The notes: generated from the sequence alone by a model not told the origin. Numbered from the stretch's first letter, positions 15,464 through 22,958 are shown. The stretch: DNA of 36,467 bases from Candidatus Scalindua sp. (GCA_021776915.1 JAIQZU010000057.1:1-36467), one strand, 5' to 3'. Numbers and translations are program-made.

Positions 15464-16078
15464 CTAATAAACACATCTCACAGAATCATAATCCCCGTTT
15501 GCGGTCGTATTATAAATATCACAAGCAAAATATCGCGTACATACGGATGTGCTTATCTGCCACTGACAAGCAACGACAGATAGCCCTTCACAATTGGCCT
15601 GGCATGTAGGTTTATCAGCCATTGCCTGACCGCTGGAAGACGATGAACCACCACAGCTCACTTTTTTGCTAACCTCCCATAAAGAACAAGGAGGGGGGCC
15701 TCCTGCCAGTGTTTGCCAGCTTGTTCCGTTACATATAACCAGCGTCGCTGCCGAATCATAAAGAATGATACCTTCATTACCGGCATTGCACGCATCTCCA
15801 GCGTCGGTAAACTGGAAAGAACCGCTACTGCCGCCACCGCCTACGGCCTGACAACTCCAACTGGTGCCATCCCATTGCAAGGCATTACCTGCTCCGGTAC
15901 AACTGGCCGGCAGATGGGCAAGCCAATTTGTGCCATCACAGAATTTGTGCGTATTTGCCGTAGAAAAATATTCGATCGCCCCCTCATTCGCAGCCGGAGA
16001 TGTACAGGCAGCAATAGCATCAAGCGGCCAAAGAGCTAGAAACCCTCCTAGAATTCCAAAAATGATTAATTTATTCAT
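15464..16078 (-). CDS. Secreted Cys-rich repeat protein, paralogue 3
   Basis: A 204-residue paralogue with signal peptide MNKLIIFGILGGFLALWPLDAIA. It keeps CTSPAANEGAIEYFSTANTH, CDGTNW, LQWDGTSWSC, a Gly/Ser linker (GGGGSSGSFQF), LYDSAATLVICNGTSW and the Cys-rich end (SCGGSSSSS, CQANCEGLSVVACQW, CTRYFAC). Its signal peptide resembles that of the protein at 16156 (FLALWP versus FLALGP), so the upstream gene belongs to the same unit. First of the three intact copies in transcription order. Confidence 0.75.
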   Translation of the reverse strand: MNKLIIFGILGGFLALWPLDAIAACTSPAANEGAIEYFSTANTHKFCDGTNWLAHLPASCTGAGNALQWDGTSWSCQAVGGGGSSGSFQFTDAGDACNAGNEGIILYDSAATLVICNGTSWQTLAGGPPPCSLWEVSKKVSCGGSSSSSGQAMADKPTCQANCEGLSVVACQWQISTSVCTRYFACDIYNTTANGDYDSVRCVY

Positions 16079-16155
16079 AACTAAATTCCACTACTTTCAA
16101 CGATAAAGGAAAGAAATTTAATCGAATAGGAAAGGGCAAAAAAGACACATCCAAA

Positions 16156-16413
16156 TCATCCACCTTCCTTTTTTGTGTTTCCAATGTCGGTAATCGAACC
16201 CGTAAAGTCTATGTCACCATTCACATGAATGCCTTTAGCATCAATCAGGACGACCTCCTTCTTGTCAATAACGATCCGCACAACACCGGATTTTTCATCT
16301 TCAATGATTTGAACACGGTCATGGCTCGTTTCCTTGGCATCCTCAGCAAATACTGCAACCGGCCCAAGAGCCAGAAACCCCATTAAAATCCCTGAAATGA
16401 TTAATGTTTTCAT
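16156..16413 (-). CDS. Small exported protein upstream of secreted array
   Basis: An 85-residue protein with a signal peptide (MKTLIISGILMGFLALGPVA, cleavage near VFA-ED). The ATG at 16413 follows AGGGGA with 7-base spacing; an in-frame ATG at 16434 lacks this. The mature part has alternating hydrophobic residues (VVRIVIDKKEVVLIDAKGIH) and ends GDIDFTGSITDIG, a pattern seen in beta-rich tail or adhesin-like repeats. It is the promoter-proximal gene of the secreted array. Function unknown; an external or periplasmic beta-structured subunit is plausible. Confidence 0.65.
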   Translation of the reverse strand: MKTLIISGILMGFLALGPVAVFAEDAKETSHDRVQIIEDEKSGVVRIVIDKKEVVLIDAKGIHVNGDIDFTGSITDIGNTKKEGG

Positions 16414-16572
16414 ATTTAAGTCCCCTACTTTCAATCATATAGATCAAACGTAACTGAAATACTAAGAGCAGGCAACTGCCACCATTTCATGACTGGGATT
16501 AGGAAATAAAATCACTCAAGCCACCAAAACGCGGTGGCCCGTCAGGTTCTTAGCCCCCTACCCTAACAAAGA

Positions 16573-16607
16573 AAAACCGCTCGCGGGATCGACCCTTGAG
16601 CGGTTTT
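16573..16607 (-). terminator. Rho-independent terminator (minus strand)
   Basis: AAAACCGCTC (16573-16582) pairs with GAGCGGTTTT (16598-16607); on the minus strand it ends in TTTTTCTTTG. It lies 15 bases after the stop of the gene at 16622. A weaker hairpin GCCACC/GGTGGC sits at 16520-16538. Confidence 0.8.
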
Positions 16608-16621
16608 GAGGTTTAAAGGGA

Positions 16622-16801
16622 TTAAATACCCATGCGACGCAAACAGCGTGCCCGACTGATATTATCCAGATTGGCGAGAGCGTTACGTCGATCCGGCGTC
16701 CCCTCCCCTGTCTGAGCCAGCTTTCGGGACATCTTCCAAAAAAGAAGGCTTAATTCATATTCGGACTGGTTTGAAAGTTCGTTATTTGTAATCAATTTCA
16801 T
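16622..16801 (-). CDS. Small hypothetical protein
   Basis: A 59-residue protein with ATG at 16801 preceded by GAGGAG and an A-run; an in-frame upstream start at 16861 has no ribosome site. It contains MKLITNNELSNQSEYELSLL and ends in RARCLRRMGI, looking like a compact helical protein. I do not recognise the family. Its leader carries the same GGTCGGGCC hairpin core as the gene at 567-776, and it has its own terminator, so it is a stand-alone transcription unit. Confidence 0.55.
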   Translation of the reverse strand: MKLITNNELSNQSEYELSLLFWKMSRKLAQTGEGTPDRRNALANLDNISRARCLRRMGI

Positions 16802-16842
16802 TTTTTTCTCCTCTATTTTTTGGCCCGACCATCGAGCCTTTG
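16802..16842 (-). promoter_or_regulatory. Leader with GGTCGGGCC hairpin
   Basis: Read on the minus strand, GGCTCGATGGTCGGGCC precedes the GAGGAG ribosome site. It matches the leader of the gene at 567-776, with a G-T pair replacing a G-C pair in the stem. Confidence 0.4.
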
Positions 16843-17069
16843 TTGACCCCACAGCACACAATCACAGGGCAAAGGTTCGTGGATCGGGTTTTAGGAAAAA
16901 GAGAAACGAGGAAAAAATAATGATGGCTTTTTAACACCGGACACGAAGGAGAAGGGTTTTAACGGATAAGGAAGAATGATCTAAAGAAAGGGTACAGACA
17001 GAGCGGAGAAGAAGCGCTATAAACAATCACAGGGAAATATCCGCGCCCTGCCCTGCCGGGTTTTAAAAT

Positions 17070-17395
17070 AAAAGAACTTAAATATTAAATTTTTGAAAAA
17101 CTTTAATCCTTCAATATTAAAAAAAGGAAAAAAGAAGGTTTCTATAAACTTTAAAATTGCAAATATTGAAAATTGAAAAACTATGGTTCTTATGAGCTTT
17201 AATACTTAAAATATTGTGTTTTTAATTATTGAAGATTTTATATTTTTGGGTAATAAAATTCCTTGCTTTTGAAATGTTTGAATTGTAAACTCATAAAGAG
17301 TTGAAGTTCTTTGTTTTTTCAGGACTTCCATTCGCAATTCCTTAAGTTTTTAAATTCTTGAAAACTTCAATCCTTCAAAACTTTGGTTCTTTAAA
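17070..17395 (+). other. AT-rich region with degenerate repeats, putative parS
   Basis: Upstream of parA the DNA becomes strongly AT-rich and repetitive. AATCCTTCAA occurs twice (about 17105-17114 and 17369-17378), TTGAAAA(A)CT several times, and GGTTCTT at about 17185 and 17385. Type Ib partition systems (small ParA plus RHH partner) commonly have their centromere just upstream of parA, so this is a candidate parS and operator. Bases 16843-17069 hold nothing I can name. Confidence 0.45.
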
Positions 17396-18088
17396 ATGGA
17401 TATAATTGCCCTTCTAGCACAAAAAGGCGGGACCGGAAAAACCACTCTGGCCTTATCCCTTGCCGTGGCCGCCGTCAAAAAAGGAAAGCGCGTAGTGATA
17501 CTCGATCTCGACCCGCAGGCTTCCGCAACCAACTGGAAAGACCGCAGAAAAGCAAAAGCCCCCGCTACATTTTCAGTACAGCCGAGTCGCCTGACGCAAA
17601 TGGTAGAGGCGGCCCGCAGCAAAGGAGTTGATCTACTGATAATCGACACCCCGCCTAAATCCGAATCAGCGTCCCTGGCCGCAGCGAAAGCGGCAGATTT
17701 GGTCATTATTCCCTGTAGGCCCCAGATATATGACCTTGAAACGATCCCGGCCACAAAAGACATTATCGGCCTGGCCGGAACCAAACGGGCAATGGTGGTA
17801 CTGAATGCCGTGAATGTTCAGGGTCAACGCCATATAGAGGCAAGTAATATTATCCGCAAAAAACATGATTTGCCCGTAGCGCCTTTTCTATTCGTACAAA
17901 GAGCGGCTTTTGGGGACGCTCCCAATGAAGGCTTGACCGCACAGGAACTTGAACCGGAAGGGAAGGCGGCCCAGGAAATAAGCAAACTTTATAATTTTAT
18001 TATTCAAATTTTTCAAACCTTGAAAAAGGAAGATTTACAAAATCTGCCAAAAGAAGAACCGTTAGCAAGAGAGGAACAACATGCCTAG
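17396..18088 (+). CDS. parA: ParA-family partition ATPase
   Basis: A 230-residue small ParA ATPase, which segregates plasmid copies by forming gradients on the nucleoid. The deviant Walker A is KGGTGKTT (10-17) with both signature lysines, K10 and K15; DLDPQASA follows at 37-44 and LLIIDTPP is the Walker B region. There is no N-terminal HTH, which places it in type Ib. The C-terminal 25 residues form a charged tail. No clear ribosome site precedes ATG 17396, so initiation may be leaderless or weak. It overlaps the downstream RHH gene by 8 bases. Confidence 0.92.
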   Translation: MDIIALLAQKGGTGKTTLALSLAVAAVKKGKRVVILDLDPQASATNWKDRRKAKAPATFSVQPSRLTQMVEAARSKGVDLLIIDTPPKSESASLAAAKAADLVIIPCRPQIYDLETIPATKDIIGLAGTKRAMVVLNAVNVQGQRHIEASNIIRKKHDLPVAPFLFVQRAAFGDAPNEGLTAQELEPEGKAAQEISKLYNFIIQIFQTLKKEDLQNLPKEEPLAREEQHA

Positions 18089-18416
18089 AAAAAGTTTGGA
18101 AGATGTAATGGATCTGGATGAAACCTTAAGTGAAATTGCAGGCCAGGGTAAAAAATCCGCCACAGTAGTCGAAGAACCCGTGGTACTGAAACAGGTCAAG
18201 GCAACAAAATCCGATAAAAGCAAAGCCGATAAGAAAAAGCCCGATCTGGCGGAGATAAAAAAAGTGAATATTACCGGTTATTATGACCCGGAAGTTAAAT
18301 CATCCCTCCGCATGGTCCAGGCAAAAACCGGAAAAAATATTCAGAGCCTTTTGGCCGAAGCCTTAAATGATCTTTTTGCCAAACATAAAGTTCCGGAAAC
18401 CGCGCCCAAAATTTAA
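18081..18416 (+). CDS. Ribbon-helix-helix partition partner (ParB/ParG-like)
   Basis: A 111-residue protein. Residues 1-60 are charged and likely disordered, as in ParG, where such a tail touches ParA. Residues about 64-105 (KKVNITGYYDPEVKSSLRMV, then TGKNIQSLLAEALNDLF) are a ribbon-helix-helix DNA-binding fold. Overlap with parA and gene order fit a type Ib parAB operon in which this protein binds the centromere and represses the operon. Not homologous to the large ParB/KorB HTH proteins. Confidence 0.8.
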   Translation: MPRKSLEDVMDLDETLSEIAGQGKKSATVVEEPVVLKQVKATKSDKSKADKKKPDLAEIKKVNITGYYDPEVKSSLRMVQAKTGKNIQSLLAEALNDLFAKHKVPETAPKI

Positions 18417-18451
18417 ATCCGCCGTTTTTCAATAATTGATTCGGCGGATTT
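18415..18451 (+). terminator. Hairpin closing parA operon
   Basis: AAATCCGCCG and CGGCGGATTT with a 17-base loop, starting in the stop codon region of the RHH gene and followed by ATTG. A plausible terminator though the loop is long. Confidence 0.55.
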
Positions 18452-18703
18452 ATTGACCGAAAGGGTAGGGGACCTGAAATTTAAAAGGAAAAAAGCCAAG
18501 GAGATTAGCGGCTTGCAAAGCCCTATGCAACAAAGGGTTGTAAAGAATACAAAAGTACACCAAAATAAATTAGCCCAATCGGGAAGACAGCCTTCTCAAA
18601 GGCTTACCCGGTCGGGCTTGTAAAACCACAAACTATCGGCCACAATTTTAATCACTTCGATTATTCAGTAACGCAACATTCAAAGGAGTTCTACCACATC
18701 CAC

Positions 18704-18812
18704 AAAAAAAAAGGCCGGGCAAGGACCCGGCACTTTCATAAGGAATACTTAAATCTGTCAGTTTAAGTTTCCTTCATTTTAAAATTCTTTGCAAGCATTT
18801 CTTGCAATAAGT
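18704..18812 (-). ncRNA. Candidate small RNA, copy 1
   Basis: Read on the minus strand the segment gives three hairpins: TTGCAAG-5-CTTGCAA (18789-18807), AAGGAA-ACTTAAA pairing with TTTAAGT-A-TTCCTT (18740-18774), and GCCGGG/CCCGGC (18714-18731) followed by nine T, a good terminator. No gene on the minus strand reads into it, so it looks like an independent RNA of about 95-110 bases. A second copy lies 290 bases away. The 5' end is estimated. Confidence 0.5.
18789..18807. repeat. Dyad TTGCAAG-5-CTTGCAA, copy 1
   Basis: The 19-base sequence TTGCAAGCATTTCTTGCAA occurs here and, identically, at 19080-19098. Perfect 7-base arms. Either hairpin 1 of the candidate small RNA or a protein-binding operator for the replication region. 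Confidence 0.7.
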
Positions 18813-18995
18813 TTTTGTATCTCAAAATAGATTTACATAACACAAATCAGGTTTCAAATAATGATAAAAAGCCCGGCAATCCACAGGCTTTCCACCGAAT
18901 CAGTTGTAAGCATAGAAAAGTTCGATCACACTTTAAGAATACCGAATCCGGTATCACGATTTTTTAAACCAACCAAGGGAGAACAATCCGCCTAG

Positions 18996-19105
18996 AAAAA
19001 GAAAAAGCCGGGCAAGGCCCGGCGCTTTTCGAGGAATTCTTTAATCTCACAAATTAAGTTTCCTCTATTTTAAAGATCATTGCAAGCATTTCTTGCAACA
19101 GATTT
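18996..19105 (-). ncRNA. Candidate small RNA, copy 2
   Basis: Same layout as copy 1: TTGCAAG-5-CTTGCAA (19080-19098), a middle stem starting AGGAAACTTAA, and the terminator GCCGGG/CCCGGC (19007-19023) followed by TTTTTCTTTTT on the minus strand. It is antisense to the leader of the gene at 19160 and so could be a counter-transcribed RNA affecting it. Alternatively the TTGCAAG dyads are operator sites. The rest of 18452-19159 shows no gene. Confidence 0.5.
19080..19098. repeat. Dyad TTGCAAG-5-CTTGCAA, copy 2
   Basis: Identical to 18789-18807; lies 62 bases before the start of the winged-helix gene at 19160, a natural operator position. Confidence 0.7.
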
Positions 19106-19159
19106 CTATTGCCTAATTCCAGGCGGGTTTTCTCCTTAACACCTTAAGGAGAAACCACG

Positions 19160-19828
19160 ATGCATATGATGACACCAGCTTTTAATACACCTGAATATTG
19201 GCAGGCTGTATCAAAAGGCATGATCACTTGGAAAGAAGCAGAACAGGCCCAGGCCAAGTATGAGACCCGCAAGAGGCGGTCTTTACAAACCTGCCATCGT
19301 TTCACGCTAGCCGAACGTGAACGCTTTGCAGTGCAGGAAACAAAAGCCTATATCCCGGAAATGTCATCACGCATGGATCGCGACAGAAATTTATACGCTG
19401 AAGCCCGCACCGTAGCGCGCCGCTGCATGGAATGGGCCTACAGAGAGAACAGGGGAGGGCGCACGATCATGACTACAGTCGGCTATATTGCCAAAGCCAT
19501 TGGCAAAAGTCCGCGCATGGTACAGCGTTATTTAAGAAATCTTGAAAAAGAAGGGTACCTGGAAATAAAGATAATGCGCAACGCGGCAACAGGAATGGTC
19601 CAATGTCTTGAAATTGCCCTGTCAGCAACACTTTTCCCGGAACATCACAAAAAAAGCTGGCCTAAAAAGCTAGGAAAACCGGATACGACATCCATGTCAC
19701 ACACTCAGATTCATATAAATTATATAAAGGAAAGTTCCTTTGAATGGGCCTTAAGATGCATGAACGGAGTCTGGGATAGTTTCTCCAAAAACACCCAACC
19801 CCTATTTATGGAAAAATTTTCGACCTGA
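19160..19828 (+). CDS. Winged-helix DNA-binding protein of replication region
   Basis: A 222-residue protein. Residues about 104-140 (TVGYIAKAIGKSPRMVQRYL followed by NLEKEGYLEI) form a clear winged-helix HTH of the type found in plasmid and phage replication proteins. The N-terminal part has WQAVSKGMITWKEAEQAQ and an Arg-rich stretch; the C-terminus is unremarkable. AAGGAG precedes the ATG. It lies between the parA operon and repA, with the twin TTGCAAG dyads upstream, so a role as replication accessory or copy-number regulator is plausible but not shown. Confidence 0.65.
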   Translation: MHMMTPAFNTPEYWQAVSKGMITWKEAEQAQAKYETRKRRSLQTCHRFTLAERERFAVQETKAYIPEMSSRMDRDRNLYAEARTVARRCMEWAYRENRGGRTIMTTVGYIAKAIGKSPRMVQRYLRNLEKEGYLEIKIMRNAATGMVQCLEIALSATLFPEHHKKSWPKKLGKPDTTSMSHTQIHINYIKESSFEWALRCMNGVWDSFSKNTQPLFMEKFST

Positions 19829-20014
19829 AAAGCCAAAAAATCGAAATTGAACTATCCTAGCTTCCCCATCAAAGGCCGGAGCTTATTTAAACTATCGCAA
19901 GATTGCTTGGCAGGAACGCAAAAGGCTAAATTTAAAATTACTATGTAAATAGTTGGGCTGAACCGAACCCATGTGGAAGTAGAGCAGGGTACTTGCTAAT
20001 CTAAAAATAAATTC

Positions 20015-20977
20015 ATGACCGACAAAAAACAAAATTCCTTTCCCGGTTTTTTAAAACTGGCTGAGAGTTTACCCAAAATCAAAAAGCCGGACGAAAATAT
20101 TATCCGGCTCCTGGACAAGGCCGAACTCATCAGGAACGGGGATCTTGGTGAAATCCTCTATCAACACACCGTTTTTTGTCAGACAGGTTTGCCATACCGC
20201 GATCCCGGCCCGAATGTGGTAAATTGGGACCGCTTTCAGGGTTACGCATCACTCCGCATCAGGGCAGGGGATATCTTTGACCAACCATCCGGCAAATGGC
20301 AACCGGTCGGCTTACCCTTCGGGCCAAAGCCGCGCCTGATTCTTCTGTACCTGAATGCGGAAGCCCTGCGCACCGGCTCCCCGGATGTAGAAGTCGAAGA
20401 CAGTCTCACAGGTTTTGTCAAACGGATCGGCCTTCCCTCAAAAGGCAAAAACATTCGTGTCATAAAAGACCAGCTCTCCCGTCTCTCCACAGCAGAAATC
20501 AAACTCTCCATGCAGTTTAATGACCGGGTTCGCCAAACGCAGGGTCATATCGTCAGCGGCTTTGATCTCTGGTTTCCAAAACACGAAAATCAACGGGTTC
20601 TCTGGCCAACAGTCGTGACCCTTTCACAGGAATATTTTAAGAGCCTCATCAACCATGCGGTGCCGCTCTCGGAAAATGCCATTATGGGCTTGCGCAATAA
20701 CGCCCTGGCTCTGGATGTTTATTCCTGGATGGCACAGCGCCTTCATCGCGTGCCCAGAGACCGTGCTCAATTCATTGCCTGGGCAAGAGTGAAGGAACAA
20801 TTTGGTCCTGACTATGGCCGTATGGATAATTTTAAAAGGGTCTTCCGGGGTGTGCTCAAAAAAGTCCGGCAGGCTTATCCGGACAGCCGGTTTAAGATCG
20901 ACAAAAGAGGAATGACCCTCTTCAACTCACCCTCGCCGGTGCCGAAAAGATACTATTCACTCCCGCAAAACGCTTGA
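20015..20977 (+). CDS. repA: RepA replication initiator (RepA_C family)
   Basis: A 320-residue plasmid replication initiator. Typical features are VNWDRFQGYASLRIRAGDIF (about 70-88), GLPFGPKPRLILLYLNAEAL (about 99-118) and the RepA_C core VTLSQEYFKSLINHAVPL through ALALDVYSWMAQRLHRV (about 201-246). This family binds iterons and loads helicase. Three iterons with the family's ACGACCCYTTTGTAG pattern lie right after the stop codon, which fits. No good Shine-Dalgarno is seen before ATG 20015 (a weak A-rich leader), suggesting low expression. The 186 bases upstream (19829-20014) hold no recognisable element. Confidence 0.92.
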   Translation: MTDKKQNSFPGFLKLAESLPKIKKPDENIIRLLDKAELIRNGDLGEILYQHTVFCQTGLPYRDPGPNVVNWDRFQGYASLRIRAGDIFDQPSGKWQPVGLPFGPKPRLILLYLNAEALRTGSPDVEVEDSLTGFVKRIGLPSKGKNIRVIKDQLSRLSTAEIKLSMQFNDRVRQTQGHIVSGFDLWFPKHENQRVLWPTVVTLSQEYFKSLINHAVPLSENAIMGLRNNALALDVYSWMAQRLHRVPRDRAQFIAWARVKEQFGPDYGRMDNFKRVFRGVLKKVRQAYPDSRFKIDKRGMTLFNSPSPVPKRYYSLPQNA

Positions 20978-20989
20978 CCCTCTATGACT

Positions 20990-21170
20990 CAAAACTGTGG
21001 AAAACCTTGTGAATTCAGGGTTTTATCCACGACCCTTTTGTAGGGCAAATTCACGACCCCTTTGTAGTAAAAACCCGGAAAATTACGCGACCCTTTTGTA
21101 GGACAAGCCTATAGTCTTTAAAGACCTATAATAAATAACCTATAGTAGCCACAGCTTCGCTGTGGAAAAA
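20990..21170. other. Origin of replication: iterons and DnaA boxes
   Basis: Three direct repeats ACGACCCYTTTGTAG lie at 21029-21044, 21053-21068 and 21087-21102 (the last begins GCGACC). DnaA-box-like sequences are TGTGGAAAA (20996-21004 and 21161-21169, complement of TTTTCCACA) and TTATCCAC (21022-21029). An AT-rich stretch with CCTATA repeats (21108-21145) could be the melting site. A CCACAGC-TTC-GCTGTGG hairpin is at 21149-21165. Confidence 0.8.
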
Positions 21171-21499
21171 GGACCCTTTCCTGACGGAAAGGCCCAATAC
21201 TTCCGGGCCGACAAAAGAAAATATCAACGTGCTCGCTTCTGTCAAAAAGTGGGTCCTCGCCATGCTCGTTTTTTTAAAAACACAAAAAAACTGCGCGTGG
21301 CTCCGGTCCCGCCTGCGGCGTTTTTGACTTTCGCTGTGCGCGTCGATTTATTAAAAGTGTCGGCTCCGGAGGAATGTCAGCATTCGTCTCTCCAAAGGAA
21401 TAAAGTAAAAAAATAACAAAACACCGGGGCGGCGTGATATTCTACGACCTGCGTAGAATGTAGAACTTACACCCTTATCAACCCAAATTTTTTAAAACC
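21171..21499. other. Non-coding stretch with operator-like dyad
   Basis: One open frame spans 21162-21416 but its composition (Arg/Lys/Pro runs, no start signals) looks non-coding. A perfect dyad ATTCTACG-ACCTG-CGTAGAAT is at 21439-21459, upstream of the HigA gene at 21500, and is a good candidate for its operator. No Shine-Dalgarno is visible before that gene. Confidence 0.5.
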
Positions 21500-21829
21500 A
21501 TGGCGAACTGGAAAAAGCCAATTCATCCCGGAGAAATATTGGCAGAGGAGCTGAAAGAAATCGAATTAAATCCACTTCAACTGGCCGAGCGTTTGTTTGT
21601 ACCGGACAACCGGATTTACCACATCCTCGACGGCAAACGCGGCATTACCGCCGATACCGCTCTACGGCTTGGCCGGTTTTTTGAAACCGGCCCGGAATTC
21701 TGGCAGAACCTGCAAAAAGCCTACGAGCTGGCCAAGGCCTTTGAGAAAGCAGGGGAGGGCATCAAGAAAATAAAACCATACAAGAAGCCCAGAGGCAAAA
21801 GACCAAAACAAAAAGAGCTGAAATTTTAA
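21500..21829 (+). CDS. HigA-like antitoxin, orphan
   Basis: A 109-residue XRE protein. It has the HigA signature IHPGEILAEELKEIEL followed by LAERLFVPDNRIYHILDGKR and a late LGRFFETGPEFWQNLQKAYE. HigA is the DNA-binding antitoxin of HigBA systems and normally follows higB, but no toxin frame lies upstream. It has a Lys-rich tail (KPYKKPRGKRPKQK), of which a damaged copy can be read after the gene at 22634. The perfect dyad at 21439-21459 is its likely operator. It may be an orphan regulator or may cross-talk with the pair just downstream. Confidence 0.8.
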   Translation: MANWKKPIHPGEILAEELKEIELNPLQLAERLFVPDNRIYHILDGKRGITADTALRLGRFFETGPEFWQNLQKAYELAKAFEKAGEGIKKIKPYKKPRGKRPKQKELKF

Positions 21830-21838
21830 AATAAGGCC

Positions 21839-21855
21839 TTGACATGTGTTGTCAA
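21839..21855. promoter_or_regulatory. Promoter/operator of Gp49-like TA pair
   Basis: TTGACA, usable as a -35 box, forms the left arm of a dyad with TGTCAA (21850-21855), followed by another TGACAAC. This is a likely autoregulatory operator of the pair starting at 21874. No clear -10 was found. Confidence 0.45.
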
Positions 21856-21873
21856 ATATGACAACATCTTCTT

Positions 21874-22221
21874 ATGTTGGAGACTGAAAGAGACATTGAA
21901 TGGATCGCTACTGCCCTGAAGGACTTTAAAAAATTTCCGGAAAGCGCACAAAGAAAAATTCTTGTGGCTCTAACCGATGCGGCCCAGGGCGCAACCGCCG
22001 ATATTGCCAAACCCATGAAGGGGCTAGGGGCGGGAGTTTTTGAAGTGGCCCTGAAATACAAGACCGATGCTTACAGAACAGTGTATGCGGTCCAGATTGA
22101 TAAAAACATATGGGTCATCCATGCTTTTAAGAAAAAATCAAAAACGGGAAAGAAAACCCCAAAGCAGGAAACCGACCTGATTAAAAAGAGAATTAAGATT
22201 TTGAAGGAGATGTTGAAATGA
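21874..22221 (+). CDS. Gp49/HigB-like RelE-superfamily toxin
   Basis: A 115-residue protein of the phage Gp49-like/HigB group: RDIEWIATALKDFKKFPES, GLGAGVFEVALKYKTDAYRT and VIHAFKKKSKTGKKTPKQE are its typical parts. Such toxins cut mRNA on the ribosome. The promoter-proximal place of the toxin and the 4-base ATGA overlap with the XRE gene after it are the classic layout. There is no strong ribosome site before ATG 21874. Confidence 0.85.
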   Translation: MLETERDIEWIATALKDFKKFPESAQRKILVALTDAAQGATADIAKPMKGLGAGVFEVALKYKTDAYRTVYAVQIDKNIWVIHAFKKKSKTGKKTPKQETDLIKKRIKILKEMLK

Positions 22222-22562
22222 CCAAAGACGATAAAATCGAAGTGGTACATGGAAGCGGGAATGTTTTCCGCGATGTGGGATTCCCAAATCCAGACGTGGA
22301 ACAGGCCAAGGCTATTTTGAGCGCCCAAATTATTAAAGCCCTCGACAGCCGGAAATTGTCTGTCCGGAAAGCACAAGCTCAAACCAAAGTACAGGCGGCG
22401 GATTTTTCTCGCATCCGGAACGCAGACCTTAAAAGATTCACCATTGATCGGCTCATGACCATTCTAGGCAAGCTAGAGCCAGAGGCGGACATTAACATGA
22501 AAATACGGCTTCCGGCGAAACGAAAAGGGCAGGGCAGGGAACAGGCTTCCATTAATTTATAA
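22218..22562 (+). CDS. XRE antitoxin of the Gp49-like pair
   Basis: A 114-residue antitoxin. FRDVGFPNPDVEQAKAILSA is the hallmark of the HigA-like antitoxins that pair with Gp49 toxins. The HTH is at about residues 36-80 (IIKALDSRKLSVRKAQAQ, then VQAADFSRIRNADLKRFTI). Overlaps the toxin gene by 4 bases. Expected to bind and neutralise the toxin and repress the 21839-21855 operator. The C-terminus ends in a basic tail (PAKRKGQGREQ). Confidence 0.85.
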   Translation: MTKDDKIEVVHGSGNVFRDVGFPNPDVEQAKAILSAQIIKALDSRKLSVRKAQAQTKVQAADFSRIRNADLKRFTIDRLMTILGKLEPEADINMKIRLPAKRKGQGREQASINL

Positions 22563-22633
22563 GATTTCACAATAAAAAAAGCCGGAAATATTTTTGACGT
22601 TGAAATGTTGGATTACCATTAGGAGATTTTACA

Positions 22634-22900
22634 ATGGCAATGAAAAACCCACCCCATCCTGGCCAGTCCGTAAAGGTTGCCTGTCTGGAGCCGAATGATT
22701 TAACGGTTACAGAAGGGGCAAAAATCTTGGATGTTAAGCGCCAAACCTTAAATAATTTGGTTAATGGAAAAAGCGGAGTTTCGCCGGAAATGGCGATACG
22801 CCTTGAAAAAGCGTTCGGTGGTACGGCCCGCGTGTGGCTTGCTATGCAGGCAGACTACGAATTGGCGCAGGCCAATCAAAAGCGGGTAAGATCAAGGTGA
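22634..22900 (+). CDS. HigA-like protein with damaged tail
   Basis: An 88-residue HigA-like XRE protein: PPHPGQSVKVACLEPND, then AKILDVKRQTLNNLVNGKSG and MAIRLEKAFGGTARVWLAMQ. AGGAG precedes ATG 22634. No toxin gene lies upstream; the HigB gene follows at 22959 and already has its own HigA. After its stop another frame reads KIKVKPYKAPKGKTPP and ends at a TAA near 22955, matching the tail of the HigA at 21500, so the present C-terminus arose by a frameshift. Function as antitoxin is uncertain. Confidence 0.7.
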   Translation: MAMKNPPHPGQSVKVACLEPNDLTVTEGAKILDVKRQTLNNLVNGKSGVSPEMAIRLEKAFGGTARVWLAMQADYELAQANQKRVRSR

Positions 22901-22958
22901 AACCCTATAAGGCTCCGAAAGGAAAAACACCACCGCAAACAGAAGTGAATTTATAAAA

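Noticed and set aside
18704-19105. CRISPR-like repeats
   Set aside because: Only two copies 290 bases apart, with sequence between them that does not look like spacers.
21162-21416. Open frame after the origin
   Set aside because: Overlaps a DnaA box and hairpin, has no ribosome site and no recognisable protein pattern.
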